Shown in pieces: positions 56,565 through 64,000 of a stretch of DNA of 64,000 nt. The DNA comes from Rhodobacter sp. (GTDB lineage Bacteria > Pseudomonadota > Alphaproteobacteria > Rhodobacterales > Rhodobacteraceae). The stretch covers positions 1 through 64,000 of the forward strand of contig JADCEN010000029.1 of assembly GCA_020250175.1 (NCBI GenBank), given 5' to 3'. A program made the position numbers and the translations under genes. Under the pieces are notes generated by a model. It saw nothing but the letters and a program-made list of their open reading frames with translations, was not told the DNA's origin and did not search any database. Each line of letters opens with the position of its first letter. Position 1 is the stretch's first letter.

Positions 56565-59500
56565 TCAAGCCTGTGCTGCCTGCGCCAGAAGCTGGGCGTT
56601 GCCGCCCGATGCGGTGGTGTCGATGCAGACATGGCGTTCAAGGCGGGCATGGGCCGGGTCTGGCTGCCCGGCGATCAGGGGCAGGATCGGGCCCGGGCGC
56701 TGCGCCAGCGCGCGGGCAAAAGGCCGCGCCAGGTCCGGCGCACCCCAGAACAGCGCGCCGGAAAAGCCCGTCATGCGCCCCAGCGCCTCTGCCGGAAGGC
56801 CGGGCGCTTCCACGGCCTTGCCCCCCAGGCTGCGCACCGATTCGGCCTGCGCCAAGGCGGTGGCCGCCCCCGGACCAAGGCACAAAAGCGGCGTTCGGGC
56901 CACCAGGACAAGCCGGTTCGATTCGCCCGTCGGGCCGGGAAGGATCAGGGCCTGTTCCCGGTCATCCGGCAGGACCATGCTCAGAAGCGCGGCCTGCGCC
57001 TCTTCGGCGGTGGTTTGGCTTTGGTCGGCCTGCCCCTGCGGCGCGGGATGGGCGGTGAAGCGCGGCTGATACTGCGGGCCGCCCGCCTTTGGCCCGGTGC
57101 CCGAAAGCCCTTCACCCCCAAAGGGCTGGCTGCCCACGACCGCGCCGATCTGGTTGCGGTTCACATAGATGTTGCCGACGTGAAGCCGGTCCACGATGCG
57201 CTGCACCCGGTCATCGATGCGGCTGTGCAGGCCAAAGGTCAGCCCGTAACCGGTGGCATTCACCGCGTCGATCACGGCGTCGATCTCACTGGCGCGGAAG
57301 GTGGCGATGTGCAGAACCGGGCCGAAGATTTCACGCGGCATCTGCGCGATGCCCGACACCCGCAGAACGGTGGGGGCGATGAAGGTGCCGGGCGGGGCGG
57401 GCAGTTCCTTCAGAACCCGCCCCTCGCTGCGTGCTTCGGCGATATAGGCTGCAATTGCGCTTTGCGCTGCCGTGTCGATCACCGGGCCGACATCGGTCGC
57501 AAGGTGCCACGGATCGCCAAGGGCCAGGTCATCCATCGCGCCGAACAGCATCTCGGTCACGGTTTCGGCCACGTCCTGCTGCAGATAAAGGCAGCGCAGG
57601 GCGGAACAGCGCTGTCCGGCGGACTGGAAAGCAGAGGCCAGAATGTCGCGCACGGCCTGTTCCGGCAGGGCGGTTGAATCCACCAGCATCGCGTTCAGCC
57701 CGCCGGTTTCGGCGATCAGCGGCGCACCGGGGTGCAGGTGTTCGGCCATCGAGGCGCGGATTTTCAGTGCCGTTCCGGTGGAGCCGGTAAAGGCGACCCC
57801 CGCCACGCGGGGATCACGGGTCAGGGCCGCGCCGACCGTTCCGTCCCCCGGCAGCAGTTGCAGCGCGGTGGCCGGAACGCCCGCCTTCAGCAGCAGGTCC
57901 ACGGCCAGCGTGGCAATCAGCGGGGTTTGCCCGGCCGGTTTGGCCAGCACCGCGTTTCCGGCGGCCAAGGCGGCAGCAATCTGGCCGGTGAAGATGGCCA
58001 GCGGAAAGTTCCAGGGCGAAATGCAGGCGAAGATACCCTGCGCCGGGGCAGTCAGCGCCGGGGCCTGCTGCGCATAGTAGCGCAGGAAATCCACCGCCTC
58101 GCGCAGTTCGCTGACGGCATCGGCCAGCGTCTTTCCCGCCTCGCGGGCCAGCAGGGCAAAGATCGGGCCGAAGTCGGCCTCATACAGGTCTGCGGCGCGG
58201 TTCAGGATTTGGGCACGTTCGGCTGGCGCGGCATCCCAGGGCCGGGCCGCCTGCAGGGCCGATTGAACATCCGGGGCGGCCGCAGGCAGGACATGGCCGA
58301 CAATCGCCCCGGTCGCCGGATTCTGCACGGCCCGGCGCTGCCCGCCCGCCACCGGCCCGGCCAGGCGCGGGCGGGCATCGAACAGCCGGTCGCGGTGCGG
58401 CGCGCGGGCCTGTTCGATCAGGGCAAGGTCAGCGGCATCGGTCAGATCAAAGCCGCGTGAATTGCGGCGCGGATCAAACAGCGCGGGGCCGGGCGGGATC
58501 GCGGGTGAGCCGACCGGTTCGATGCGTTCCATCGCCGTAAGCGGGCAGGCCGCCACCTGTTCCGGGGTCACGTCTTCATTCACGATCTGGTTGACGAAGC
58601 TGGAATTGGCACCGTTTTCCAGCAGGCGGCGGACAAGATAGGCCAGCAGATCCCGATGTGCGCCGACAGGGGCGTAGATGCGGCAGCGCGTGCCGTTGTC
58701 CGTCAGCACGATGTCATGCAGCCGCTCGCCCATGCCATGCAGGCGCTGGAACTCGAAACTGTCCCGGTCACCTGCCATATCCAGAATCGCGGCCACGGTA
58801 TGGGCATTATGCGTGGCAAATTGCGGATAGATCCGGTCGGTCATGCCCAGCAGCCTGCGGGCATTGGCGATGTAGCTGACATCTGTGGCCTGTTTGCGGG
58901 TGAAGACGGGAAAGCTGGCAAGGCCCAGCACCTGGGCGCGCTTCACCTCGGTATCCCAATAGGCGCCCTTGACCAGCCGCACCATGATCCGGCGGTCCAG
59001 CCGGACCGCCAGCGCATGCAGCCAGTCGATGACCGCACCCGCGCGGCGGCCGTAAGCCTGCACCACCACGCCAAAGCCGTCCCATCCGGCCAGCGAGGGG
59101 TCGGACAGGACCGCCCCGATCACCTCCAGCGACAGGGCCAGACGATCCGCCTCTTCCGCGTCGATGTTAAAGCCAAGCCCGGCCGCACGGGCCAGCCCGG
59201 CCAGCGCGCGGACGCGCGGCACCAGCTCGGCCATCACCCGGTCACGCTTGGCCACCTCATAGCGCGGGTGCAGCGCCGAAAGCTTCACCGAAATGCCGGG
59301 GTTGCGGCGGATGTCGGGGCCGGTGCAGGCCCCGGCAATGGCGGTGATCGCCCGCGAATAGGCAAGGTGATAGCGCCGCGCATCGGCCTCTGTCCGGGCG
59401 GCTTCGCCCAGCATGTCATAGCTGTAGGTATAGCCCTTTGCTTCCAGCTCTGCCGCGCGCTTCATGGCAGAATCGATGGTTTCGCCCAGCACGAACTGGC

Positions 59501-60008
59501 GGCCCATCTCCTTCATCGCGCGGGCGACGGCGGTGCGGATCACCGGTTCGCCCAGCCGTTTCACCGCCGCCCGCAGATGGCCGACCACGCCCGGATCACG
59601 GTCGTCCAGCACCTTGCCGGTCAGCATCAGCGCCCAGGTCGAGGCATTGACCAGCGATGAGGATGACCGGCCAAGATGGCGGCCCCAGTCAGACGGCGCG
59701 ATCTTGTCTTCGATCAGCGCATCCATGGTTTCGGCATCGGGCACGCGCAGCAGCGCCTCGGCCAGGCACATCAGCGCGATGCCCTCATCGGTGGACAGAC
59801 CGTATTCGGCAAGGAACACCTCCATCAGGCCGGGCCGGACAGAGCTTCGGATGCGGCGCACCATTTGGGCTGCGGCGGCGGTGATGCGGGCGCGGTCCTC
59901 TGTGCCCAGGGCCGCCTCGGCGATCAGCTGGGCCACCATCGGCCCTTCGGGTGCCAGGCTTTGCGTCTCGATCACGGTCCAGGGGGTGTCGTGGCTGTCG
60001 CGGGGCAT
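56565..60008 (-). CDS. putA: Bifunctional proline dehydrogenase / P5C dehydrogenase PutA
   Basis: This 1147-residue enzyme oxidises proline to glutamate in two linked steps. The proline dehydrogenase half (about residues 130-470) has SVKLSALHPRYE, RLVKGAYWDTEVKRAQ, YPQFATHNAHT and QRLHGMG. The P5C dehydrogenase half has the Glu of LIAETGGLNAM and the catalytic Cys in SAGQRCSALRC, then EIFGPVLHIATF and GGEGLSGTGPKAGGP. There is no N-terminal DNA-binding ribbon-helix-helix, so it is the short, non-regulatory kind. The ATG at 60008 gives MPRDSHDTPWTV. Confidence 0.95.
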   Translation of the reverse strand: MPRDSHDTPWTVIETQSLAPEGPMVAQLIAEAALGTEDRARITAAAAQMVRRIRSSVRPGLMEVFLAEYGLSTDEGIALMCLAEALLRVPDAETMDALIEDKIAPSDWGRHLGRSSSSLVNASTWALMLTGKVLDDRDPGVVGHLRAAVKRLGEPVIRTAVARAMKEMGRQFVLGETIDSAMKRAAELEAKGYTYSYDMLGEAARTEADARRYHLAYSRAITAIAGACTGPDIRRNPGISVKLSALHPRYEVAKRDRVMAELVPRVRALAGLARAAGLGFNIDAEEADRLALSLEVIGAVLSDPSLAGWDGFGVVVQAYGRRAGAVIDWLHALAVRLDRRIMVRLVKGAYWDTEVKRAQVLGLASFPVFTRKQATDVSYIANARRLLGMTDRIYPQFATHNAHTVAAILDMAGDRDSFEFQRLHGMGERLHDIVLTDNGTRCRIYAPVGAHRDLLAYLVRRLLENGANSSFVNQIVNEDVTPEQVAACPLTAMERIEPVGSPAIPPGPALFDPRRNSRGFDLTDAADLALIEQARAPHRDRLFDARPRLAGPVAGGQRRAVQNPATGAIVGHVLPAAAPDVQSALQAARPWDAAPAERAQILNRAADLYEADFGPIFALLAREAGKTLADAVSELREAVDFLRYYAQQAPALTAPAQGIFACISPWNFPLAIFTGQIAAALAAGNAVLAKPAGQTPLIATLAVDLLLKAGVPATALQLLPGDGTVGAALTRDPRVAGVAFTGSTGTALKIRASMAEHLHPGAPLIAETGGLNAMLVDSTALPEQAVRDILASAFQSAGQRCSALRCLYLQQDVAETVTEMLFGAMDDLALGDPWHLATDVGPVIDTAAQSAIAAYIAEARSEGRVLKELPAPPGTFIAPTVLRVSGIAQMPREIFGPVLHIATFRASEIDAVIDAVNATGYGLTFGLHSRIDDRVQRIVDRLHVGNIYVNRNQIGAVVGSQPFGGEGLSGTGPKAGGPQYQPRFTAHPAPQGQADQSQTTAEEAQAALLSMVLPDDREQALILPGPTGESNRLVLVARTPLLCLGPGAATALAQAESVRSLGGKAVEAPGLPAEALGRMTGFSGALFWGAPDLARPFARALAQRPGPILPLIAGQPDPAHARLERHVCIDTTASGGNAQLLAQAAQA

Positions 60009-60079
60009 GGGCAGGCTCCTGTCTTTGTGGCAGGATACACGCGATGGGACTTGCCTGACAGAGGCCAGGCCAGACCCCG

Positions 60080-60985
60080 TCATCCGCGTTGCAGCTTCAC
60101 CGGCTCGGTCCGGCCCAGGCGCAGGACATGCGCCATATAGGGTTTGGCCACATCTTCGCTGCGCGTCGCCGCATAAAGCCGCTTGGTAATCACCCCCGGC
60201 CCCAGCGGGCGGGTGACGTAGTCGGCGTTGCTTTTCACATCGCGCAGCACCCAGTCGGGCAGCACCGACACGCCCCGGTTGGCAGCCACCAGCATCAGGA
60301 TCACGGCGGTCAGTTCCACCTGCCGCTGGCCGCGCGGTTCGACCCGCGCGGGGGTCAGCAGCTCGGTAAACACATCCAGACGGTCACGGGCCACGGGATA
60401 TGTGATCAGCATCTGGTCGCGGAAATCTTCGGCCAGGATCACGTCTTTCGCCGCCAGCGGGTTCTGGGCTGCGGCAACAAACATCGGGTGGTAATCGAAC
60501 AGCGGGTTGAAGGTGATCCCGTCCAGCTTCACGGGGTCGGACGAGATCACAAGATCAACCTCTTCGCGGTTCAGGGCCGGCAGTGCTTCAAAGGCAAGGC
60601 CCGCGCGGATATCGACATCAACCTCGGGCCAGGCGTGGCGGAACAGTTCCAGCACCGGGAACAGCCATTCAAAACAGGCATGGCATTCGATGGCAATGTG
60701 CAGCCGCCCGGTCTTGCCGGATTTCAGGGCCGCGAATTCCTCCTGCAATGCGTCGATTTCCGGCAGGATACGTTCGGCCAGCTTCAGCATCCGCAGGCCC
60801 GCCGCCGAAAGGCGCATGGGCTTTGACCGCCGGACGAACAGCTCGATCCCCGCCTGATCCTCCAACCCCTTGACCTGATGGCTGAGCGCGGATTGCGTCA
60901 TGTTTAGCATCTCGGCAGCACGGGCCAGACCGCCGGCCTGATGGATGGCGCGGATGGTGCGCAGATGCCGGAATTCCAGATACAT
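60080..60985 (-). CDS. LysR-family regulator, MetR type
   Basis: The 301-residue regulator starts MYLEFRHLRTIRAIHQAGGLARAAEMLNMTQSALSHQVKGLEDQAGIELF, a LysR helix-turn-helix at residues 18-40 followed by the substrate domain. The segment IECHACFEWLFPVLELFRHAWPEVDVDI matches MetR proteins, which sense homocysteine. It is divergent from metF with a 90-base gap that carries a palindrome, consistent with control of metF. It is also followed by putA, 71 bases away on the same strand, so a link to proline catabolism is an alternative. Confidence 0.75.
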   Translation of the reverse strand: MYLEFRHLRTIRAIHQAGGLARAAEMLNMTQSALSHQVKGLEDQAGIELFVRRSKPMRLSAAGLRMLKLAERILPEIDALQEEFAALKSGKTGRLHIAIECHACFEWLFPVLELFRHAWPEVDVDIRAGLAFEALPALNREEVDLVISSDPVKLDGITFNPLFDYHPMFVAAAQNPLAAKDVILAEDFRDQMLITYPVARDRLDVFTELLTPARVEPRGQRQVELTAVILMLVAANRGVSVLPDWVLRDVKSNADYVTRPLGPGVITKRLYAATRSEDVAKPYMAHVLRLGRTEPVKLQRG

Positions 60986-60992
60986 CCTGTGG

Positions 60993-61007
60993 TGAACCTC
61001 ATGTTCA
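60993..61007. promoter_or_regulatory. Putative MetR binding site
   Basis: A perfect inverted repeat TGAAC-CTCAT-GTTCA lies in the 90-base divergent region of the metR-like gene and metF. It resembles the TGAA...TTCA core of MetR sites, although spacing between the TGAA and TTCA words is seven bases here versus five in the E. coli consensus. Confidence 0.5.
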
Positions 61008-61075
61008 TCATGCGTATTATGAAATTGTCTCACATCACCAGATTTGCGACAAGGGCGTAACAGCAGGAGCCGCCC

Positions 61076-61945
61076 ATGTCCGTCACCCCCCGCCTTTCGT
61101 TCGAATTCTTCCCGCCGCAAACGCTTGATGCCGCGTTCCGGCTGTGGGAAACGGTGCAGGTGCTGGCCCCGCTGCGCCCGGATTTCGTGTCTGTCACCTA
61201 TGGCGCGGGGGGCACCACCCGCAGGCTGACGCATGACGCAGTGGGTACCATAAAAAGGAACTATGGGCTGAACGTGGCGGCGCACCTGACCTGCGTCGAT
61301 GCGACCCGGACCGAGACGCTGGAAATTGCCCAAGCCTATGCGCAGGAGGGGGTTACCGAAATCGTCGCCCTGCGCGGCGATGCGCCAAAGGGCAATGCCC
61401 GGTTCACGCCGCATCCCGACGGTTTTGCAAGCTCTGTCGATCTGGTGGCGGCCCTGGCGGCTACCGGCAACTTCAAGATCCGCGTCGGTGCCTACCCCGA
61501 GCAGCACCCGGATGCCGCCGACAGCCGCGCCGATGTGCTTTGGCTCAAGCGCAAGATCGACGCCGGGGCCACAAGTGCGATCACCCAGTTCTTTTTCGAA
61601 GCGGACACGTTTCTTCGGTTCCGCGATGCCTGCGCGGCGGAGGGAATCACCGCCCCGATCATCCCCGGCATCCTGCCCATCACCGGCTGGGACGGGGCCA
61701 AACGCTTTGCCGCCCGCTGCGGCACCCGGATACCGCCGCGTCTGAACGACGCTTTCGAGACGGCGCGGCGCGATGGCCGCGAAGAGTTGCTGGCGCTGAC
61801 CCATTGCACCGCGCTGTGTTCCCGGCTGATCGACGAAGGCGTGCAGGACCTGCATTTCTACACCCTGAACCGCCCGCACCTGACGCGGGATGTCTGCCAC
61901 GCGCTGGGCGTGACCGCCCCTGTCACATTGGAGAAGGTGGCTTGA
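61076..61945 (+). CDS. metF: Methylenetetrahydrofolate reductase
   Basis: The 289-residue FAD enzyme reduces 5,10-methylene-THF to 5-methyl-THF for methionine synthesis. It carries [10 protein letters not shown] at the start (the glutamate that protonates FAD), [13 protein letters not shown] near 38-50, ALRGDAPKG near 98-106, and [21 protein letters not shown] near 163-183. No C-terminal regulatory domain is present, as in bacteria generally. It is divergent from the MetR-type gene. aroQ follows after about 70 bases. Confidence 0.95.
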   Translation: MSVTPRLSFEFFPPQTLDAAFRLWETVQVLAPLRPDFVSVTYGAGGTTRRLTHDAVGTIKRNYGLNVAAHLTCVDATRTETLEIAQAYAQEGVTEIVALRGDAPKGNARFTPHPDGFASSVDLVAALAATGNFKIRVGAYPEQHPDAADSRADVLWLKRKIDAGATSAITQFFFEADTFLRFRDACAAEGITAPIIPGILPITGWDGAKRFAARCGTRIPPRLNDAFETARRDGREELLALTHCTALCSRLIDEGVQDLHFYTLNRPHLTRDVCHALGVTAPVTLEKVA

Positions 61946-62012
61946 CGCAGACGCTTGCCCGCACCGAAGGATCGTCTATCGTCGGCGCAGCCATGACCAA
62001 AGGATGCGCCGC

Positions 62013-62456
62013 GTGCCGAAACCGATCTACATCCTGAACGGACCGAACCTGAACCTGCTGGGTGTGCGCCAGCCCGAGGTTTACGGCAAGGCCACCCTGG
62101 AAGACCTGGCCGATGGCTGCGCGTCCCTGGCCGAAGAGCTTGGCCTGACGATCCGCTTTCACCAGTCAAACCACGAGGGGCAGATCATCGACTGGATTCA
62201 TCAGGCGCGGTCCGAAGGGGCCGGGATCATCCTCAATCCGGCGGCCTACAGCCATACTTCGATTGCCATCCTGGATGCGCTGAACGCCTTTGACGGCCCG
62301 GTTCTGGAGGTTCACATCACAAACATCCACCGGCGCGAGGCGTTCCGGCATCAGTCCTATGTGTCGCAGCGCGCCGACGGGGTCATCGCCGGTTTCGGCA
62401 CGGACGGCTATCTGCTTGCCCTGCGCCGCATGGCGGCCCTTTTGGGGCGCGGATGA
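62013..62456 (+). CDS. aroQ: Type II 3-dehydroquinate dehydratase
   Basis: The 147-residue enzyme makes 3-dehydroshikimate in the shikimate pathway. The family start is [13 protein letters not shown] near residues 5-17, the catalytic Tyr lies in [12 protein letters not shown], and the conserved TSIAILDAL and [14 protein letters not shown] follow. I chose GTG at 62013 because AGGA lies eight bases ahead; the ATG nine bases upstream overlaps that site. It overlaps the aldolase gene by ATGA. Confidence 0.92.
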   Translation: MPKPIYILNGPNLNLLGVRQPEVYGKATLEDLADGCASLAEELGLTIRFHQSNHEGQIIDWIHQARSEGAGIILNPAAYSHTSIAILDALNAFDGPVLEVHITNIHRREAFRHQSYVSQRADGVIAGFGTDGYLLALRRMAALLGRG

Positions 62457-63223
62457 TGGAGCTTCCCGTCAACCGGTTCAAGCAGGCGCTGAAGGAGGGC
62501 CGCCAGCAAATCGGGCTGTGGAATTCCATCCCCGGCCCGCTGGTGGCCGAGGCGCTGGCAGGCTGCGGCTTTGACTGGGTGGTGATCGACACCGAACATG
62601 CGCCCACGGACGTGCCCGATGTGCTGGGAATGTTGCAGGCCATGGCCCCCTATCCGGTCTCAGCCGCGGTGCGCCCCGCAGCCAATGACCCGGTGCTGAT
62701 CAAGCGCCTGCTGGATTTCGGGGCGCAGACCCTGATCCTGCCCTATATTCAATCGGCCGAAGAGGCGCAGGCGGCGGTGGCCGCCCTGCGCTATGCCCCG
62801 CGCGGGATGCGCGGCGTGGCAGGGTTGACGCGCGCCAGCCGCTTTGGGGCCGTTGCCGACTACACCCAGCGCGCCGAAGCAGAGATTTGCCTGATCCTGC
62901 AGGTGGAAACCGCCCTGGCCCTGACCCGGATCGAAGAGATTGCCGCAGTCGACGGGGTGGACGGGCTGTTCATCGGACCGGCCGATCTTGCCGCCAGCAT
63001 GGGATACCCCGGCCAGCTTGCGCATCCCGATGTGACAGCGGCCATCGAAAATGCGATCCGCCGGATCACCGCAGCCGGGAAACCTGCGGGAATCCTGACA
63101 TCCGACCCGGCCTTTGCACGGGCCTGCATGAGCTGGGGCACCCGCTTTACAGCCGTCGGCATCGATCTTGGCCTGATGCTGCACGCCGCACGGGCGCTTG
63201 CGGCGGGTTTTCGCAGCGCATGA
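62453..63223 (+). CDS. HpcH/HpaI-family aldolase
   Basis: The 256-residue protein matches the HpcH/HpaI group, class II pyruvate aldolases. Signatures are [63 protein letters not shown] and [37 protein letters not shown], with metal ligands Glu and Asp. It cleaves or makes 4-hydroxy-2-oxo acids; the aromatic substrate is not fixed by sequence. It overlaps aroQ and the next gene by four bases each. Confidence 0.9.
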   Translation: MMELPVNRFKQALKEGRQQIGLWNSIPGPLVAEALAGCGFDWVVIDTEHAPTDVPDVLGMLQAMAPYPVSAAVRPAANDPVLIKRLLDFGAQTLILPYIQSAEEAQAAVAALRYAPRGMRGVAGLTRASRFGAVADYTQRAEAEICLILQVETALALTRIEEIAAVDGVDGLFIGPADLAASMGYPGQLAHPDVTAAIENAIRRITAAGKPAGILTSDPAFARACMSWGTRFTAVGIDLGLMLHAARALAAGFRSA

Positions 63224-64000
63224 CCGCTGCGGCCGGAATGGCCGGGCCTGCCCCGGCGGCCCTGTTCCGGCGGCATCCACAGGCGCGCATTCTCGGGCCG
63301 GACGGGGCCGGGATGTACGATGGTCCTGCGCTGGCCTGCATCCCCGAACGCCCGCCAGCCTGGGCGCTGGCAGGCGTCTTCGCCGCCGCCGACACCGGGC
63401 TTGCCTTCCGCGTGGGCGAAACAGCGGCAGAGCCTGCGCAGGGCGCGGGCAGTTTCGAGACGCTGACATCCGGCTCGTCCGGCATGCCGCGCCGCATCCG
63501 GCGCAGCCAGGCCTCGTGGATTGCCAGCTTTGCCGTGAACGCCGCCCGCTTCGGCATCGGGCCGGGGGTGCGCGTGGCCATTCCGGGACGTCTGACGCAA
63601 TCGCTGGCCCTTTACGGCGCGATCGAGGCGGTCCATCTGGGTGCCGAGGCGCATCTGCTGGACGGGCTGCGGCCCGACCGGCAGGTGACGGCGCTGCGGA
63701 TGCGGCAGATCGACGTGCTTTATGCCGCACCGGCGCAGCTGCGGCTGATGCTGGAAACGCAGGTCAGTCCGGTTGTCGGCCTGCGCCTGATCATGACTGC
63801 CGGATCAAAGCTTGATCCCGCAACGCGGGCGGGGCTGGCGCTGCGGTTTCCGGCGGCAGAAATCTGCGAAGTCTACGGGGCGGCAGAGACCAGCTTTGTC
63901 ACCCTGTCGGATGCCGCAACCCCCAGGGGCAGCGTCGGGCGCGCCTATCCGGGGGCAGAAATCGATCTGCGCGGCCCGGCCGGGGCGCAAGAGGTCTGGG
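63220..64000 (+). CDS. AMP-binding acyl-CoA synthetase-like enzyme (3' truncated)
   Basis: The frame starts with ATG overlapping the previous stop (ATGA) and runs off the window after 260 codons. The adenylate-forming signature is TSGSSGMPRRIRRS near residues 92-105, although the final Lys of the usual TSGTTGxPK is replaced by Arg. The A5 motif appears as EVYGAAETS near 224-232. The N-terminal domain is shorter than usual for the family (signature at about 92 against about 170), as in some 4-coumarate- or aryl-ligase relatives. Substrate cannot be judged without the C-terminus. Confidence 0.75.
   Translation, partial: MTAAAGMAGPAPAALFRRHPQARILGPDGAGMYDGPALACIPERPPAWALAGVFAAADTGLAFRVGETAAEPAQGAGSFETLTSGSSGMPRRIRRSQASWIASFAVNAARFGIGPGVRVAIPGRLTQSLALYGAIEAVHLGAEAHLLDGLRPDRQVTALRMRQIDVLYAAPAQLRLMLETQVSPVVGLRLIMTAGSKLDPATRAGLALRFPAAEICEVYGAAETSFVTLSDAATPRGSVGRAYPGAEIDLRGPAGAQEVW

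Noticed and set aside
60986-61075. SAM riboswitch before metF
   Set aside because: The 90-base gap is short and the only notable structure is a protein-type palindrome.

Overview
The window looks like chromosomal DNA of a Rhodobacteraceae-type alphaproteobacterium (Rhodobacter/Paracoccus-like). This rests on high GC with a strong G/C preference at third codon positions, frequent ATGA/GTGA stop-start overlaps, and family types typical of that group: a 50-residue aa3-oxidase subunit IV, DUF6497 and DUF4174 proteins, pccB/pccA/methylmalonyl-CoA mutase in one locus, a TTG-started methionine aminopeptidase, and a choline-sulfate bet/cho locus. Species cannot be fixed by eye.

Layout. 1-5.7 kb: end of an ISAs1-type insertion sequence, oxidase subunit IV, a lipoprotein, a decayed azlC permease, mobA with a mobB fusion and a GNAT gene, then a 248-bp tandem repeat and IS630 debris. 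5.7-16 kb: isochorismatase-like hydrolase, Bcr/CflA efflux pump, and the propionyl-CoA to succinyl-CoA route (pccB, pccA, mutase) with small accessory genes. 16-29 kb: OmpA-like protein, map, a hydrolase fused to a membrane domain, rsmD, ferredoxin reductase, peroxiredoxin, pterin dehydratase, GST, a FemAB-like gene, glycerophosphodiesterase, RidA, mlaA-mlaC. 29-42 kb: PBP1A, glnK-amtB, aminotransferase with sulfurtransferase, smpB, a CDF transporter with an ion channel, dapA, slt. 42-45 kb: DMT exporter, mnmD and a divergent FAD oxidase (a split MnmC). 45-53.4 kb: betI-betC-PLP dehydratase-betA facing choX-choW-choV. 53.4-64 kb: a multidomain envelope protein, tRNA-Leu(UAA), suhB, rhomboid, putA, metR-like and metF, aroQ, an HpcH aldolase and a truncated AMP-binding enzyme.

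How genes work together. The bet/cho genes import choline and desulfate choline-O-sulfate, then oxidise choline, with BetI at a palindrome between the divergent operons; betB is not in the window. pccA/pccB and the mutase convert propionyl-CoA to succinyl-CoA; the epimerase is not here. glnK-amtB is the ammonium uptake and sensing pair. The metR-like gene and metF flank a shared palindrome.

The least explained content is intergenic. Family I is a 248-bp modular repeat, tandem at 4.4-5.1 kb and inverted at 44.87-45.11 kb. Family II is an element at 41.7, 51.05 and 11.1 kb built of perfect hairpins closed by NGT triloops, whose arms change in a compensatory way between copies. One Family II copy sits inside the choX-choW-choV operon. 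No CRISPR array, prophage or known defence system was seen.
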